Shown here piece by piece: positions 16,417-25,142 of a stretch of DNA of 64,000 bases. The stretch is from Bacteroidia bacterium. GTDB taxonomy: Bacteria > Bacteroidota > Bacteroidia > UKL13-3. How positions within the stretch are numbered: the stretch's first letter is position 1; each line of letters opens with the position of its first letter. A program made the translations under genes and the position numbers. The notes under the pieces are model-generated. The model ran no database searches, had not been told where the DNA came from, and saw only the letters and a list, made by a program, of their open reading frames with translations. The stretch lies in NCBI GenBank assembly GCA_021740845.1, contig JAIOYZ010000001.1:62001-126000 (forward strand), read 5' to 3'.

Positions 16417-19384
16417 AGCCTGTTGAGAATTGATTGCCCCAGAATGGGATTGAAATTGGAAGGGTTACCAAAACATTTGCGCCCAAGGATAAACTCCCAT
16501 TATTATAACCAACATCTCCATTTGCCTCTGCGCTTCCTTGTAGGGTAGTGCTATAAACCCAAGTATCAAAATTTAGTGTTCCTGTTCCTGTAGCATTAAC
16601 TCCAAAAGTTCCATTTATTCCATTTTGGTTGAAACCCATGTTTATATTGGAATTCATATTAAAATTAATGGTTCCTGTAATGCTATTTCCTCCTGCACTT
16701 ACACCAAGTGAATAACCAAATCCGCAGGTGGCTCTTCCACTTAAATTACCGCTTAAGGATTGTAAACTATTCAAATTTCCACTTAGTCCTATATTCCCAT
16801 TGGTGAGCTGAATTTTTCCTCCAAACATAGAGCCGCCCATATTTGCTCCACTGGCCGAAAATTGGTTGTTTCCAAAAGCAAAATTTACATTTAAATTATT
16901 GGAGGTAAAGATGAATCCGCTGCCAGGAATTTTGATGTTTGCACCCACACTTCCTTGTATAGTTTGGTCGGGAATTTTATAGGTAACATTGCAATTGCCA
17001 TCAAAAAACTTGTTATTTTTTAATACGGCAACCGTGCCTGCTAAGGTTAAACTAACACTTCCATTGCCAAATTGTACCATTGATTCTCCTGTAACCTCAC
17101 ACATATTTCCAACATCTGCTACGCCTAATTTTAAGCCGGCAATGTAATTTCCTTGCAAGGGATTTCCAGGGCCGTTTACGTTTTGTAAAGAGTAATTATA
17201 ACCAACTTTTCCGCCAATTTGGGTTAACTTTAATCCTGAATTTCCTAATGGTACATTGGCCTTAACAGTTATGGCCAAATACGCGTAGTTATAAGAATTG
17301 TTTCCAGCTCCTTCAGTACCTATATCTAGGGTGCCATCCATTCCAATGGTGGCAAAGTCTCCATTAAAATTACCAGAGAATTTATTGGTTCCAAACGTAG
17401 CTGTAAAACTTAAACTAGCTGGTGCTCTATTTAAACTGCCTGCAATTTGTCCAATAGTTATGGCACCTGGTTCATCAATTTCAAATTTGTCCACTGCAAT
17501 CATAGCAGCGGTACCAGTAGCACTTATTTCTACTTTAGCTGTAATGGATAATTTACCCGGTGGGCCGCTGGTAAAACTTGCATTTTCTAAGGTAAATTTA
17601 AAGCCGCTGTATTTAATCATTCCGCCACAATTAAAGGTAACCAGGGCTCCATTTTCAATCTTAAATTGGTCCACATTTACTTTGGCATCAAATGAATTGT
17701 GCTTGGCTTTTAAACTGCCTTCTACTTTGGTTAAATCAAAATCTTGGTTGAAATCCGCATTTAAATTAAACTCATCTAAGGTCATTGTAAATGCTTTTAT
17801 ATCTGTTGCACCTAACTGTGCATTACACCCTCCACCATCTTGAAAGGTAAGTGATAAGTCTATTGAACCTGTTAGTGCTTTCATTTCGGATATGCCAACG
17901 GTTCCGCTACCAGCAGTTAGTTTAAATGAGCCATCTGTAACCTTTATTTCGGTACCTAAGGAAAGAGCTTTCAATTGAACTTTAAAGGCATTTGTTTTAT
18001 AAGTTGGGGTTCCATTAATTACAAAATCTCCTGCTAATAATCCATCTGCATCTAGGTTGCCTGTATAGCTAGCCAATTTAACTTCTGCTCCATCACTTTG
18101 TTTACATAAATCAATAACTATACCCTGAATGCCACTAAAGTTATACGTTCCCGAAAAATCGCTACCACCAGAAAAAGTGAATGTAATATCAGAATTGGTT
18201 CCTTTTCTTAAATAAACAAATTGCTTCCCAAGAGATAAATCTCGGTCTTGTGGGTTGGATACATTTATGGTTACGGTTCCATTTAAACTTCCGGACTGGT
18301 TCACCGTTAATGCAATTTGTTTTACTTTTAATTCAAAGGTTTCTACCCCTCTAATGCTAATTGCTGGAACCACTATTTCACCCGTCCAATCGGCAGATAC
18401 TTCACTAAGGGAACCATTTTCGCAATGCTTTTTGAAAGATAAATTAACATTGTTTTGTATATTAACCGTTCTACTTATGGCACCTTCCATTGTGAAGGTT
18501 AAACCCGTATTATTACTTTGATAGCTGCAATTGCCAGAGCCATCCACCCCTTGATTAATTGGGTTGGCATTTACATTAAAACTCAAAGGTCCAGCACTAA
18601 CAGTTCCGTTTATTGGCTTGCAATTGCACTCGCAGGTGGATAAAGTTCCTTCATCTTCGTAGCTTATTCCATTAATTTCATACTTTACCTTAACAATCGC
18701 ATTGTGCACACTTGTATCCAACAATTTAATATGAGCAGTTTGGCTTGATGCATTGGTGATTTGAACATTTGAGTTTGCGCAGGTCCAAGTATAATTGCCC
18801 ACATTTAATGGAAAGGCACTAGCAGTTATGTCTTTTTCCCCTGTAGGACCTAAACATATTTCGTCTGGAATAGTAACCAAAATACTAACCACATTAAATT
18901 GCAATTGATGGGTACCGGTTTCGCTAACAATTTCATGTGCTCCTGGCGTATTATTGTGATGTGTACATCCGCCATTTCCAGATGCAGAGCCATTGTCGCT
19001 GCAATAATACGTGCTGCTTACATCGCCTGAAGTGCCAGTTCCATAAGGTCTACTATAACCAATTTGATAATCTATAGATAAAGTTGCAGAGGATTGAGTA
19101 CCGGCTTGTGGCGCGGTTGATGCATCTACCTGAACCGTTCCATTCCAAGTTTTGTTTTCGTTGGGTGCAATAGAAAATTGACTTGGATCTAAACTATAGT
19201 GAATAGGTCCAGTGGTATTTACTGTAAAACTTCCGTTTTCATATTTATCGGTTGCTTTAGAATAGGAACCACTAAAACTGCTTCCTTGGCCAGTTTGCTG
19301 ACTAAAATACATAGTGGTTACTTGGGTCCAAGCTTTGGAACAAAATAACATAAGTACCAGTAAGAGCCTTACTTGATTTTTCAT
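16397..19384 (-). CDS. Large exported glycine/asparagine-rich beta protein
   Basis: 995 residues from the ATG at 19384, which gives a clean signal peptide (MKNQVRLLLVLMLFCSKAWTQ) and starts 14 bases after the previous stop; the frame is open further upstream but that would overlap the preceding gene. The N-terminal 300 residues contain an Ig/PKD-like segment and a Cys cluster (CECNC). From about 280 to the end it is built of short strands rich in G, N, S and T (LSGNLNSLQSLSGNLSGRAT, MNSNINMGFNQNGINGTFGV), as in beta-solenoids or repetitive adhesins. No sorting domain at the C-terminus (ends STGYVSISI). Family not recognised. Inferred surface or extracellular structural protein. Confidence 0.68.
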   Translation of the reverse strand: MKNQVRLLLVLMLFCSKAWTQVTTMYFSQQTGQGSSFSGSYSKATDKYENGSFTVNTTGPIHYSLDPSQFSIAPNENKTWNGTVQVDASTAPQAGTQSSATLSIDYQIGYSRPYGTGTSGDVSSTYYCSDNGSASGNGGCTHHNNTPGAHEIVSETGTHQLQFNVVSILVTIPDEICLGPTGEKDITASAFPLNVGNYTWTCANSNVQITNASSQTAHIKLLDTSVHNAIVKVKYEINGISYEDEGTLSTCECNCKPINGTVSAGPLSFNVNANPINQGVDGSGNCSYQSNNTGLTFTMEGAISRTVNIQNNVNLSFKKHCENGSLSEVSADWTGEIVVPAISIRGVETFELKVKQIALTVNQSGSLNGTVTINVSNPQDRDLSLGKQFVYLRKGTNSDITFTFSGGSDFSGTYNFSGIQGIVIDLCKQSDGAEVKLASYTGNLDADGLLAGDFVINGTPTYKTNAFKVQLKALSLGTEIKVTDGSFKLTAGSGTVGISEMKALTGSIDLSLTFQDGGGCNAQLGATDIKAFTMTLDEFNLNADFNQDFDLTKVEGSLKAKHNSFDAKVNVDQFKIENGALVTFNCGGMIKYSGFKFTLENASFTSGPPGKLSITAKVEISATGTAAMIAVDKFEIDEPGAITIGQIAGSLNRAPASLSFTATFGTNKFSGNFNGDFATIGMDGTLDIGTEGAGNNSYNYAYLAITVKANVPLGNSGLKLTQIGGKVGYNYSLQNVNGPGNPLQGNYIAGLKLGVADVGNMCEVTGESMVQFGNGSVSLTLAGTVAVLKNNKFFDGNCNVTYKIPDQTIQGSVGANIKIPGSGFIFTSNNLNVNFAFGNNQFSASGANMGGSMFGGKIQLTNGNIGLSGNLNSLQSLSGNLSGRATCGFGYSLGVSAGGNSITGTINFNMNSNINMGFNQNGINGTFGVNATGTGTLNFDTWVYSTTLQGSAEANGDVGYNNGSLSLGANVLVTLPISIPFWGNQFSTGYVSISI

Positions 19385-19398
19385 AATCTTCCTATTTA

Positions 19399-20862
19399 TT
19401 ATTTCGGAATGCCAAATAATTGTCGAGCCATTTGATTGATTAACCAATCCCTATTACTTAAAACTTCTTGTTTAGATTGGATGGTAATAACTTGAAATTC
19501 GGTTACCTTGTCTACCTTAATAACAATGGCAACTTGCGATGGATTATTTCCAGCTGTAAATAATCCTGTTTGAGTGATTTTCCCCTTATCTGGAGGTGAA
19601 AGACTAAACACTGGTTTTGCATCTATTAACACTTGGTTGTCTTCATTAAAACAAACCACATTTAATTGAATCGACTCATTGGGTTCGATGGTTTCCACCT
19701 GAGGAAAAATAGAAATTTTGCTTACATATTTTGGCGTCTCCGAACCGCCGCCACTTCCACCTCCTTGTTGGGTGCCAGATTCATAAACAAATCGAAATAC
19801 CTCGCTTGGTATAGCAATATTGCCTTTTGAACTTTGAATATTACCTGTAATTTGCCAGGCATACATAGTGTTATTAATTAACTTCTCCGCCGAAACTGGA
19901 TACAATAAACTTGTACTGGTTAATTCTTTGGTTTGATACACGGGAATATTTCTAATTGCCTCCTCAGGGGTTTGATTTGGCAATACTTTATAAAGAGAAA
20001 AGTTAAATGTTTTAGTTTGTCCAAACCATTGAAATAGGGGATATGGGTTTTGGATTTTTTCAACACCCATATCAAAGCGGTTGCCCGGACCAATCAATTC
20101 TGGATTGTAGTTGGGATTAGAAACCAAAGTGCCAGCATCATCCCCATAAATAACTTCGTTTTTCTCGTTTAAAACCTCCAGTTTGTAAGTGTAATAGTCG
20201 GGAGGGAATGTCCCTCGGAGTTTAACAGCCTCCAAAAATTCATTTCCAATTGTCCCGTTTAAATCAAAAAGGTTAAAGTCTCTATTGGTTAATTGCACTA
20301 CCTCGTTTTCTTTTACTAACTTATTCTTAAGAGAAATTTTGCCAAGATATCCAGCAGAAGAATTAAGCGAAACTTCTACCCTTAAAACCCTATCAACACC
20401 ATCATTGAAAATTCGAACAAAAAATAATATAGGTGCAGATTTTGGGTTGGTAGGGTCTAAATCAATTAATTTAATGGTTTCTATTTGAAGTAATTCCAAA
20501 CTGGCTTTAAAATTCCCTGTCAAATCAAAAACTTCAAAAGCATTTACTTGCTCAATTATTTCATTTTCGGTACTCAATTTTAGGTTCCTAAAACCTATAG
20601 GTGCAGAATTGGCAATACTTATAGAAAGCACCAATGTGGTTGGTGAATTAACGGTTACCTTTGTCACCGTAATTCCATCTCCAAATTCAGCTTTTGTAAT
20701 TCCTTGCTTAAAATTGGAACCGCTTGCAAGCACACTTAAATCGTAAACTTTTCCTTGAATTCCAGACTTTGGACTAATATTTATTATTTGCTGTCCAATA
20801 GCAGATGTGGATGTGGCAAAAATCAATAGGAAAGTGAAAAACCATAAGAATAAATTTTTCAT
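19399..20862 (-). CDS. Exported IPT/TIG-domain protein
   Basis: 487 residues, signal peptide to about residue 24 (FLLIFATSTSAIGQ). Residues about 26-115 fit an IPT/TIG Ig-like domain (ISPKSGIQGKVYDLSVLASG, later GFRNLKLSTEN). The middle is unassigned; a Gly/Ser linker near residue 370 (QQGGGSGGGSE) is followed by an Ig-like group-2-type domain (IEPNESIQLNVVCFNEDNQV). First gene of the four-gene run; a good Bacteroidota promoter lies 20 bases upstream. The function is unknown, but domain types point to an extracellular binding or structural role. Confidence 0.72.
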   Translation of the reverse strand: MKNLFLWFFTFLLIFATSTSAIGQQIINISPKSGIQGKVYDLSVLASGSNFKQGITKAEFGDGITVTKVTVNSPTTLVLSISIANSAPIGFRNLKLSTENEIIEQVNAFEVFDLTGNFKASLELLQIETIKLIDLDPTNPKSAPILFFVRIFNDGVDRVLRVEVSLNSSAGYLGKISLKNKLVKENEVVQLTNRDFNLFDLNGTIGNEFLEAVKLRGTFPPDYYTYKLEVLNEKNEVIYGDDAGTLVSNPNYNPELIGPGNRFDMGVEKIQNPYPLFQWFGQTKTFNFSLYKVLPNQTPEEAIRNIPVYQTKELTSTSLLYPVSAEKLINNTMYAWQITGNIQSSKGNIAIPSEVFRFVYESGTQQGGGSGGGSETPKYVSKISIFPQVETIEPNESIQLNVVCFNEDNQVLIDAKPVFSLSPPDKGKITQTGLFTAGNNPSQVAIVIKVDKVTEFQVITIQSKQEVLSNRDWLINQMARQLFGIPK

Positions 20863-20881
20863 GTTTGAGTGAGTTATTATT

Positions 20882-20912
20882 CGAAAATAAATTTAAAATT
20901 ATGATAATCAAA
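20882..20912 (-). promoter_or_regulatory. Bacteroidota-type promoter of the four-gene export cluster
   Basis: On the minus strand TTTG (20909-20912) is followed by a 19-base spacer and TATTTTCG (20882-20889), one mismatch from the TAnnTTTG -7 consensus. It lies 20 bases before the ATG at 20862. Spacing and position fit the primary sigma factor of this phylum. Confidence 0.6.
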
Positions 20913-21325
20913 CGGATAAATTTGCGTTTTGTGCAAATGGCCTTTCTAGTTAAAAAACGATTTAGGTTCAAAATGAAAGGATTTTAGATAACAAAAAACT
21001 CGCTGGATATAAGTAAATATACGCAAACTCGCTCGTCGGTAGTTCAATTTTTTAAGATTTTTTATTCCCTTTTTCCTTCCAGGTTTTTTTACCAAGTTGC
21101 AAGCAAAAAAATGATTTTGCAAAAATTGTATTTGTCTAAAATTAGTTGCTTTTATTTCAAATGCTAGTTTATTTAGGTTCGGTTTGAACCAAAAGGAAAT
21201 TCAAAAGAAAGGACAAAAAGAGAGTTGAAATTGGTGGTTAGAAGCACAATAATTATTTAGGTTTTTCACCTCGGAATAAAATGGTTTAGGAAGAAGTAAA
21301 GTGGGGTCTTTTTTGATTAAATTGA
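20913..21325. other. Intergenic gap with one palindrome
   Basis: No gene seen in about 410 bases. It contains the 16-mer TTCGGTTTGAACCAAA with GGTTTGAACC at 21181-21190, plus a half-matching GGTTCAAAAT near 20965. Confidence 0.6.
21181..21190. repeat. GGTTTGAACC palindrome site
   Basis: Embedded in AGGTTCGGTTTGAACCAAA, the same 19 bases as the copy inside the alpha-2-macroglobulin gene at 60131. It lies between the export cluster and the epimerase gene. Confidence 0.9.
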
Positions 21326-22324
21326 TTAGTTATTATTAACCTTTCTTAACTTTTCTATCAATTCGTTTTTTAGCTTATCCTCCATTCCGTATTTGGGTTC
21401 GTACCAAGCCAAAGATTCGTAATAATCTATGGTGTTAGAAACAGATTCCCTAAATTCAGTTGTTTGCATTTTCAAATCGGTTAGTAGCTTTTTGTTATCA
21501 TAAGTATAATAATCACAATCGAGCCACAAGGGAATATCTATCCATTGTGAAATGTTATTTTCATGCAGAAATATTGAATCTACATTTTGTGTTTTTGCTT
21601 TTTTTTCTAAAAGGTTGGAGGCCGTTTTCACTAACTCCGAAATGGATAATTGGGGAAAGGATATAATGTTATAAGTTTCTGAACCAAGATTTAAAGTTAC
21701 TAATTTTAGTATGGCTTGAACCAAATCCTTTACATAGGTCACCGAAAATTTATTTGTGCCCTGATTTGGTATCAATAGCGTTTTCTCGCATTTTATTTGA
21801 TAAAGCCAATAATAAAATCTATCGGTTGAATCAAAAGGGCCATAAATTAATGAAGGACGAAGAATGCTATATCTTAAACCGCTTTTCTTTAGTATTCTCT
21901 CACATTCTGCTTTCCTGTTTCCATAAGTTGCGTTAGAAGTGTCAATACCTTCTTCATCTGAACAATTTAAGGTTGGGGCGTTTTCGTCTCTACAAATTGT
22001 TTGATTTATTTCATTGTTATAAACTGAACAAGTTGAAATAAAAATATATCGTTGAACTGATTTATCAAGGTGAGAAACGATATCAGAAAGCGATTTTGGA
22101 AAATAGCATGATAAATCAATAATGTAATCCCATTTTTCTTGGAAAATCTGATTTATATCTGAGGTGTTTCTATCGCCAATTATTTTTTTAATTTTCGGAT
22201 ATAATTCTGGATTTGTTATTCCACGATTAAACAGAGTAATCTCGAAATTATCTTGTGAAGTTAAACTTTCAACCAAGTGCCTTCCAATAAAATTTGTTCC
22301 ACCTAAGATAAGTATTTTAAGCAT
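21326..22324 (-). CDS. NAD-dependent epimerase/dehydratase (extended SDR)
   Basis: 332 residues. Nucleotide-binding motif LILGGTNFIGRHLVESL at residues 4-20, the catalytic serine region ISTCSVYNNE, and the active-site YGNRKAECE (YxxxK) near residue 138, followed by the substrate-side RPSLIYGPFD. These are the marks of extended short-chain dehydrogenases acting on nucleotide sugars or similar. The specific substrate is not identifiable, and no sugar-biosynthesis genes are adjacent. C-terminal ~30 residues are charged and unusual. Stand-alone gene flanked by palindromes at 21181 and 22389. Confidence 0.88.
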   Translation of the reverse strand: MLKILILGGTNFIGRHLVESLTSQDNFEITLFNRGITNPELYPKIKKIIGDRNTSDINQIFQEKWDYIIDLSCYFPKSLSDIVSHLDKSVQRYIFISTCSVYNNEINQTICRDENAPTLNCSDEEGIDTSNATYGNRKAECERILKKSGLRYSILRPSLIYGPFDSTDRFYYWLYQIKCEKTLLIPNQGTNKFSVTYVKDLVQAILKLVTLNLGSETYNIISFPQLSISELVKTASNLLEKKAKTQNVDSIFLHENNISQWIDIPLWLDCDYYTYDNKKLLTDLKMQTTEFRESVSNTIDYYESLAWYEPKYGMEDKLKNELIEKLRKVNNN

Positions 22325-22388
22325 GCGTTTGGTTTTCTATTTTGATATTGGAGTAAATCTAAAACAAATTCCTTATTAAAAACTATTT

Positions 22389-22398
22389 GGTTCAAACC
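22389..22398. repeat. GGTTCAAACC palindrome site
   Basis: 16-mer TTTGGTTCAAACCGAA, 65 bases upstream of the epimerase start and 70 bases after the stop of the LCIB-like gene. With the copy at 25001 it brackets the channel/bestrophin/LCIB operon. Confidence 0.9.
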
Positions 22399-22467
22399 GA
22401 AATTGTTTTTAAATTTATTATGTTATTGTTTTAAATAGTTTTTAGCCTAATAACTATGTAAAAACTC

Positions 22468-23214
22468 CTATTTGGTTATATAGCCAAGGTTATTTTTTCT
22501 TGTTTTTGTGCTTAGGTCTATTACATCAAAACGTCTTACTTGTGTAAAACTACCCATATCACTGTCGCTGTTTATGAGTATTGCTCCCACAAGAATAACA
22601 AACTTACAGTGGTAATTTGTTTTATCCACCAATTCATTTATACGATTATCAATGGCTTCGTACATTATTTCGGTTACTTCAAACAATGGGGTTTTAGCAT
22701 TGAGAACTCTTTCTTTTTCGGCATAAAGAATTTGTTCAATAGTGTTCATTTGATAGTCTAACTCGGTAATGTTGCCAGCGGTAATTTGGTTGCTTATTAA
22801 TTTGTCTAATGCTCCTTTTGCTGCCCCACAACAACTACTATTTTTGCTTTGCCCCATTCGATGAATTTCGCCAATTGTTCCATCCTTTGTAATACCAATA
22901 TGTGGTCCATAATAAATAAAAACTGCACCCTCATCTGGAACATGGCTGGCAAATGCTCCCATACCCGTAAGTCCTGTAAATGGAAAGCCATTTAACCCAC
23001 CCATTTTAAAAGGGCCTAAAAATTCTTGCGTTCTTATAGGATATTGAATACTATTTACATCATCACTACAAACACTGTCGGCAAGCATTACTAGATTGGG
23101 CTCTAAATCCAATTCATATTCAACAAAATCAATGATTTTGTTGACACTATCAATAGTTGTTATTGCTTTTGGATACCACTTATGAATGATGTTTAATTTT
23201 TCTCTTTTTTTCAT
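22468..23214 (-). CDS. LCIB/C-type carbonic anhydrase-like protein
   Basis: 248 residues. The sequence matches what I know of the limiting-CO2-inducible protein B/C family (LCIB_C_CA, PF18599): ADSVCSDDVNSIQYPIR (Cys49, Asp51/52, Arg61), then GGLNGFPFTGLTGMGAFASH and VPDEGAVFIYYGPHIGI (His91, His105), then SSCCGAAKGA (Cys128/Cys129). In characterised LCIB homologues a Cys-His-Cys zinc site carries carbonic anhydrase activity; the residues listed are the candidate ligands. The N-terminal 35 residues are helical and there is no signal peptide, so it is cytoplasmic. It is the last gene of a three-gene operon, 10 bases after the bestrophin gene. Assignment rests on motif memory, not on a search. 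Confidence 0.75.
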   Translation of the reverse strand: MKKREKLNIIHKWYPKAITTIDSVNKIIDFVEYELDLEPNLVMLADSVCSDDVNSIQYPIRTQEFLGPFKMGGLNGFPFTGLTGMGAFASHVPDEGAVFIYYGPHIGITKDGTIGEIHRMGQSKNSSCCGAAKGALDKLISNQITAGNITELDYQMNTIEQILYAEKERVLNAKTPLFEVTEIMYEAIDNRINELVDKTNYHCKFVILVGAILINSDSDMGSFTQVRRFDVIDLSTKTRKNNLGYITK

Positions 23215-23224
23215 TTTAATTTAC

Positions 23225-24232
23225 TTAAAGTATGATATTGTTTTTGGGTTGAAGCGCTGGTGGCAAATTAGTTTCACCAAGCATTTCTCTCATGTCAATT
23301 TCAATAGCTCTGCTCATTTGCGAAATAGGAACATCATTTGCCGAGCCTTCAAACGGATTTTCGGTGCTTTCGCCAACTTGTTCTAAAGAGGTATAAACCC
23401 AAGAAATTAATACACTAAATGGAATTACCAACCAAACCAAATTTCCTTTCATAAAACCATCTACACTTTCGTTGAGTTTATCAAATTCTTTGAGCATGCC
23501 AAAAGGTAAAAGCAAACAAAATAGTTTAATAAAAAAGGAGTTAATAGTTGCAAACTGACGAGGGTAGGGGAAGTTTTTAATGCGCTCGCTTTTTCCTTGT
23601 TGGTCGAATAAATCCTTTATTGCTTTTTGCATTTCCACAAACCTATAATCTTCAATTTCTTTGTTGTCGAATAATTGCTTGGTGGCTTTGCTTTGCAAGC
23701 TCAAAAGCTGTGCAGCTTTGTTTTTTGTAGTGAGAATGTATTTCAATTCATCATCTGAAAGATATTTTTTCAATTCATCTTCCAGTGGAGTTTCCATTTC
23801 GGGAATAGAATAATATGCCTTGTATTCTATATTATAGGATTTGTTAGAATTTTCCCATGCCTTTGTATCACGCATAGCATAGCGCAAAGCCGTTAGCCAA
23901 GCAAAATGACGATAAACCAATTCTTTAGATTTTTCGGGGTTGCTAATAAAATCTCTACTCATGGTTCCCCAAGTTCGACTACTATTTAAAATGGCACCCC
24001 AAATTTGTCTTGCTTCCCAGGTTCTATTGTAGGTTTGTGTGTTTTTAAAACCAACAATAAAGGCAGTGGCTGTTCCTAATAAAGCAACCACCGACCAAGG
24101 AATTGCTATCCATTTTAAGCCTGCTACTTGATAAAAAAGAACGGGAATAATGCCAATAAGTAAAAGTATGTAGATATTTCTTCTTGTCCAAGAAAGAAAT
24201 TCTGAGAATTTATAGGATCTACCTGAATGCAT
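23225..24232 (-). CDS. Bestrophin-family anion channel (UPF0187)
   Basis: 335 residues. The N-terminal half is diagnostic: FLSWTRRNIYILLLIGIIPV, IPWSVVALLGTATAFIVGFKNTQTYNRTWEARQIWGAILNSSRTWG, the bestrophin/UPF0187 signature with two N-terminal membrane helices, and a second membrane pair at about 235-280 (FFIKLFCLLLPFGML, LVWLVIPFSVLISWVYTSLE). Bestrophins form pentameric channels; bacterial members conduct cations or anions, and eukaryotic and algal ones pass Cl- and HCO3-. Its ATG overlaps the stop of the upstream channel gene by one base (TAATG), and the LCIB-like gene follows after 10 bases. Inner membrane. Ion selectivity is not deducible from sequence alone. Confidence 0.9.
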   Translation of the reverse strand: MHSGRSYKFSEFLSWTRRNIYILLLIGIIPVLFYQVAGLKWIAIPWSVVALLGTATAFIVGFKNTQTYNRTWEARQIWGAILNSSRTWGTMSRDFISNPEKSKELVYRHFAWLTALRYAMRDTKAWENSNKSYNIEYKAYYSIPEMETPLEDELKKYLSDDELKYILTTKNKAAQLLSLQSKATKQLFDNKEIEDYRFVEMQKAIKDLFDQQGKSERIKNFPYPRQFATINSFFIKLFCLLLPFGMLKEFDKLNESVDGFMKGNLVWLVIPFSVLISWVYTSLEQVGESTENPFEGSANDVPISQMSRAIEIDMREMLGETNLPPALQPKNNIIL

Positions 24233-24903
24233 TATTTTTCTGTTTTTGAAACGAATTTACTAATAAGAATGCCAACTAAAACAACGGAATAAAATTGCCC
24301 AGCAATACCAAAGAAGGAAGTTATTAATTTAGTGTAATGTGTGTTTGGGGTAATGTCGCCAAAGCCAATACTAGTAAGTGTAATTGAACTAAAATATACC
24401 AAATCCATATAGGTTGAGGCTGGACAAGATAAATCAATTCCTTTGAAGGATTGTGGATTTTGATAGACAAAAAATTGCAAAAGAAAAGTGCTTATTTCAA
24501 TGAGTAAAAAATAACCACAAGCCGAAGCTGAAATTATATCAGTATTTATATAGCTTGGTTTGATTAAATAATTTAGCACTTCCCATAAGATGAAAGAAAA
24601 GAAAACTACATAGCCAATATTTAGAAAAATAAAATAATAAGGATTGCTGCCCCAAAATGTTAAGCCAATAGGCAAGGCAAAAACAAGTAGAAAAAGCACT
24701 TTTTGAATTAGGTTTTTCCAATGACCTTTCTCAATAAAAACACCTACACTGGCTATTCCCAAAATAAGCATATTAATTGGCCAAATTACTTTGGTATAAA
24801 ATGGTAAATCACTTAAAAATATTCCAATAAAGAGGTGTTGAACCAAAGCTAATAGCAATAATTCATATTTTTCTTTGTGTATGAAGTTTAAAATTGTCTG
24901 CAT
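24232..24903 (-). CDS. Two-TM pore potassium-channel-like protein (Ion_trans_2)
   Basis: 223 residues with about six hydrophobic segments. The C-terminal pair encloses a pore loop with selectivity filter TSIGFGD (residues 177-183), the K+-channel signature, followed by the last membrane helix FFGIAGQFYSVVLVGILISKFV. There is no RCK/TrkA-N regulatory domain. The N-terminal four segments have few basic residues, so no voltage sensor is evident. First gene of the operon; TAATG coupling to the bestrophin gene suggests coordinated K+ and anion flux. Palindrome 25001 lies 98 bases upstream of its start. Confidence 0.87.
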   Translation of the reverse strand: MQTILNFIHKEKYELLLLALVQHLFIGIFLSDLPFYTKVIWPINMLILGIASVGVFIEKGHWKNLIQKVLFLLVFALPIGLTFWGSNPYYFIFLNIGYVVFFSFILWEVLNYLIKPSYINTDIISASACGYFLLIEISTFLLQFFVYQNPQSFKGIDLSCPASTYMDLVYFSSITLTSIGFGDITPNTHYTKLITSFFGIAGQFYSVVLVGILISKFVSKTEK

Positions 24904-25000
24904 TAATGAGCCTTTACAATGTCAAAACGATTTTTATTTCTATAGTCTTTTTGTATCGGTTTTCAATTTATAAATTTCAAATGATTTTTTAAAACTAATT

Positions 25001-25010
25001 GGTTTGAACC
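25001..25010. repeat. GGTTTGAACC palindrome site
   Basis: Sequence AATTGGTTTGAACCAAAATT, in the gap between the antitoxin gene end (25143) and the start of the K+-channel-like gene. Confidence 0.9.
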
Positions 25011-25142
25011 AAAATTGGGTTTGGTGAAATTTACAAAAGGATGGTTTAAGTGTGAAATTTTAAGTTAAGAAGATGACCTTTTTAGCTAAATTAAATAGAA
25101 AAGTTTTATCCATGTTTTGGAATTCAAGATCACATTCACTTA

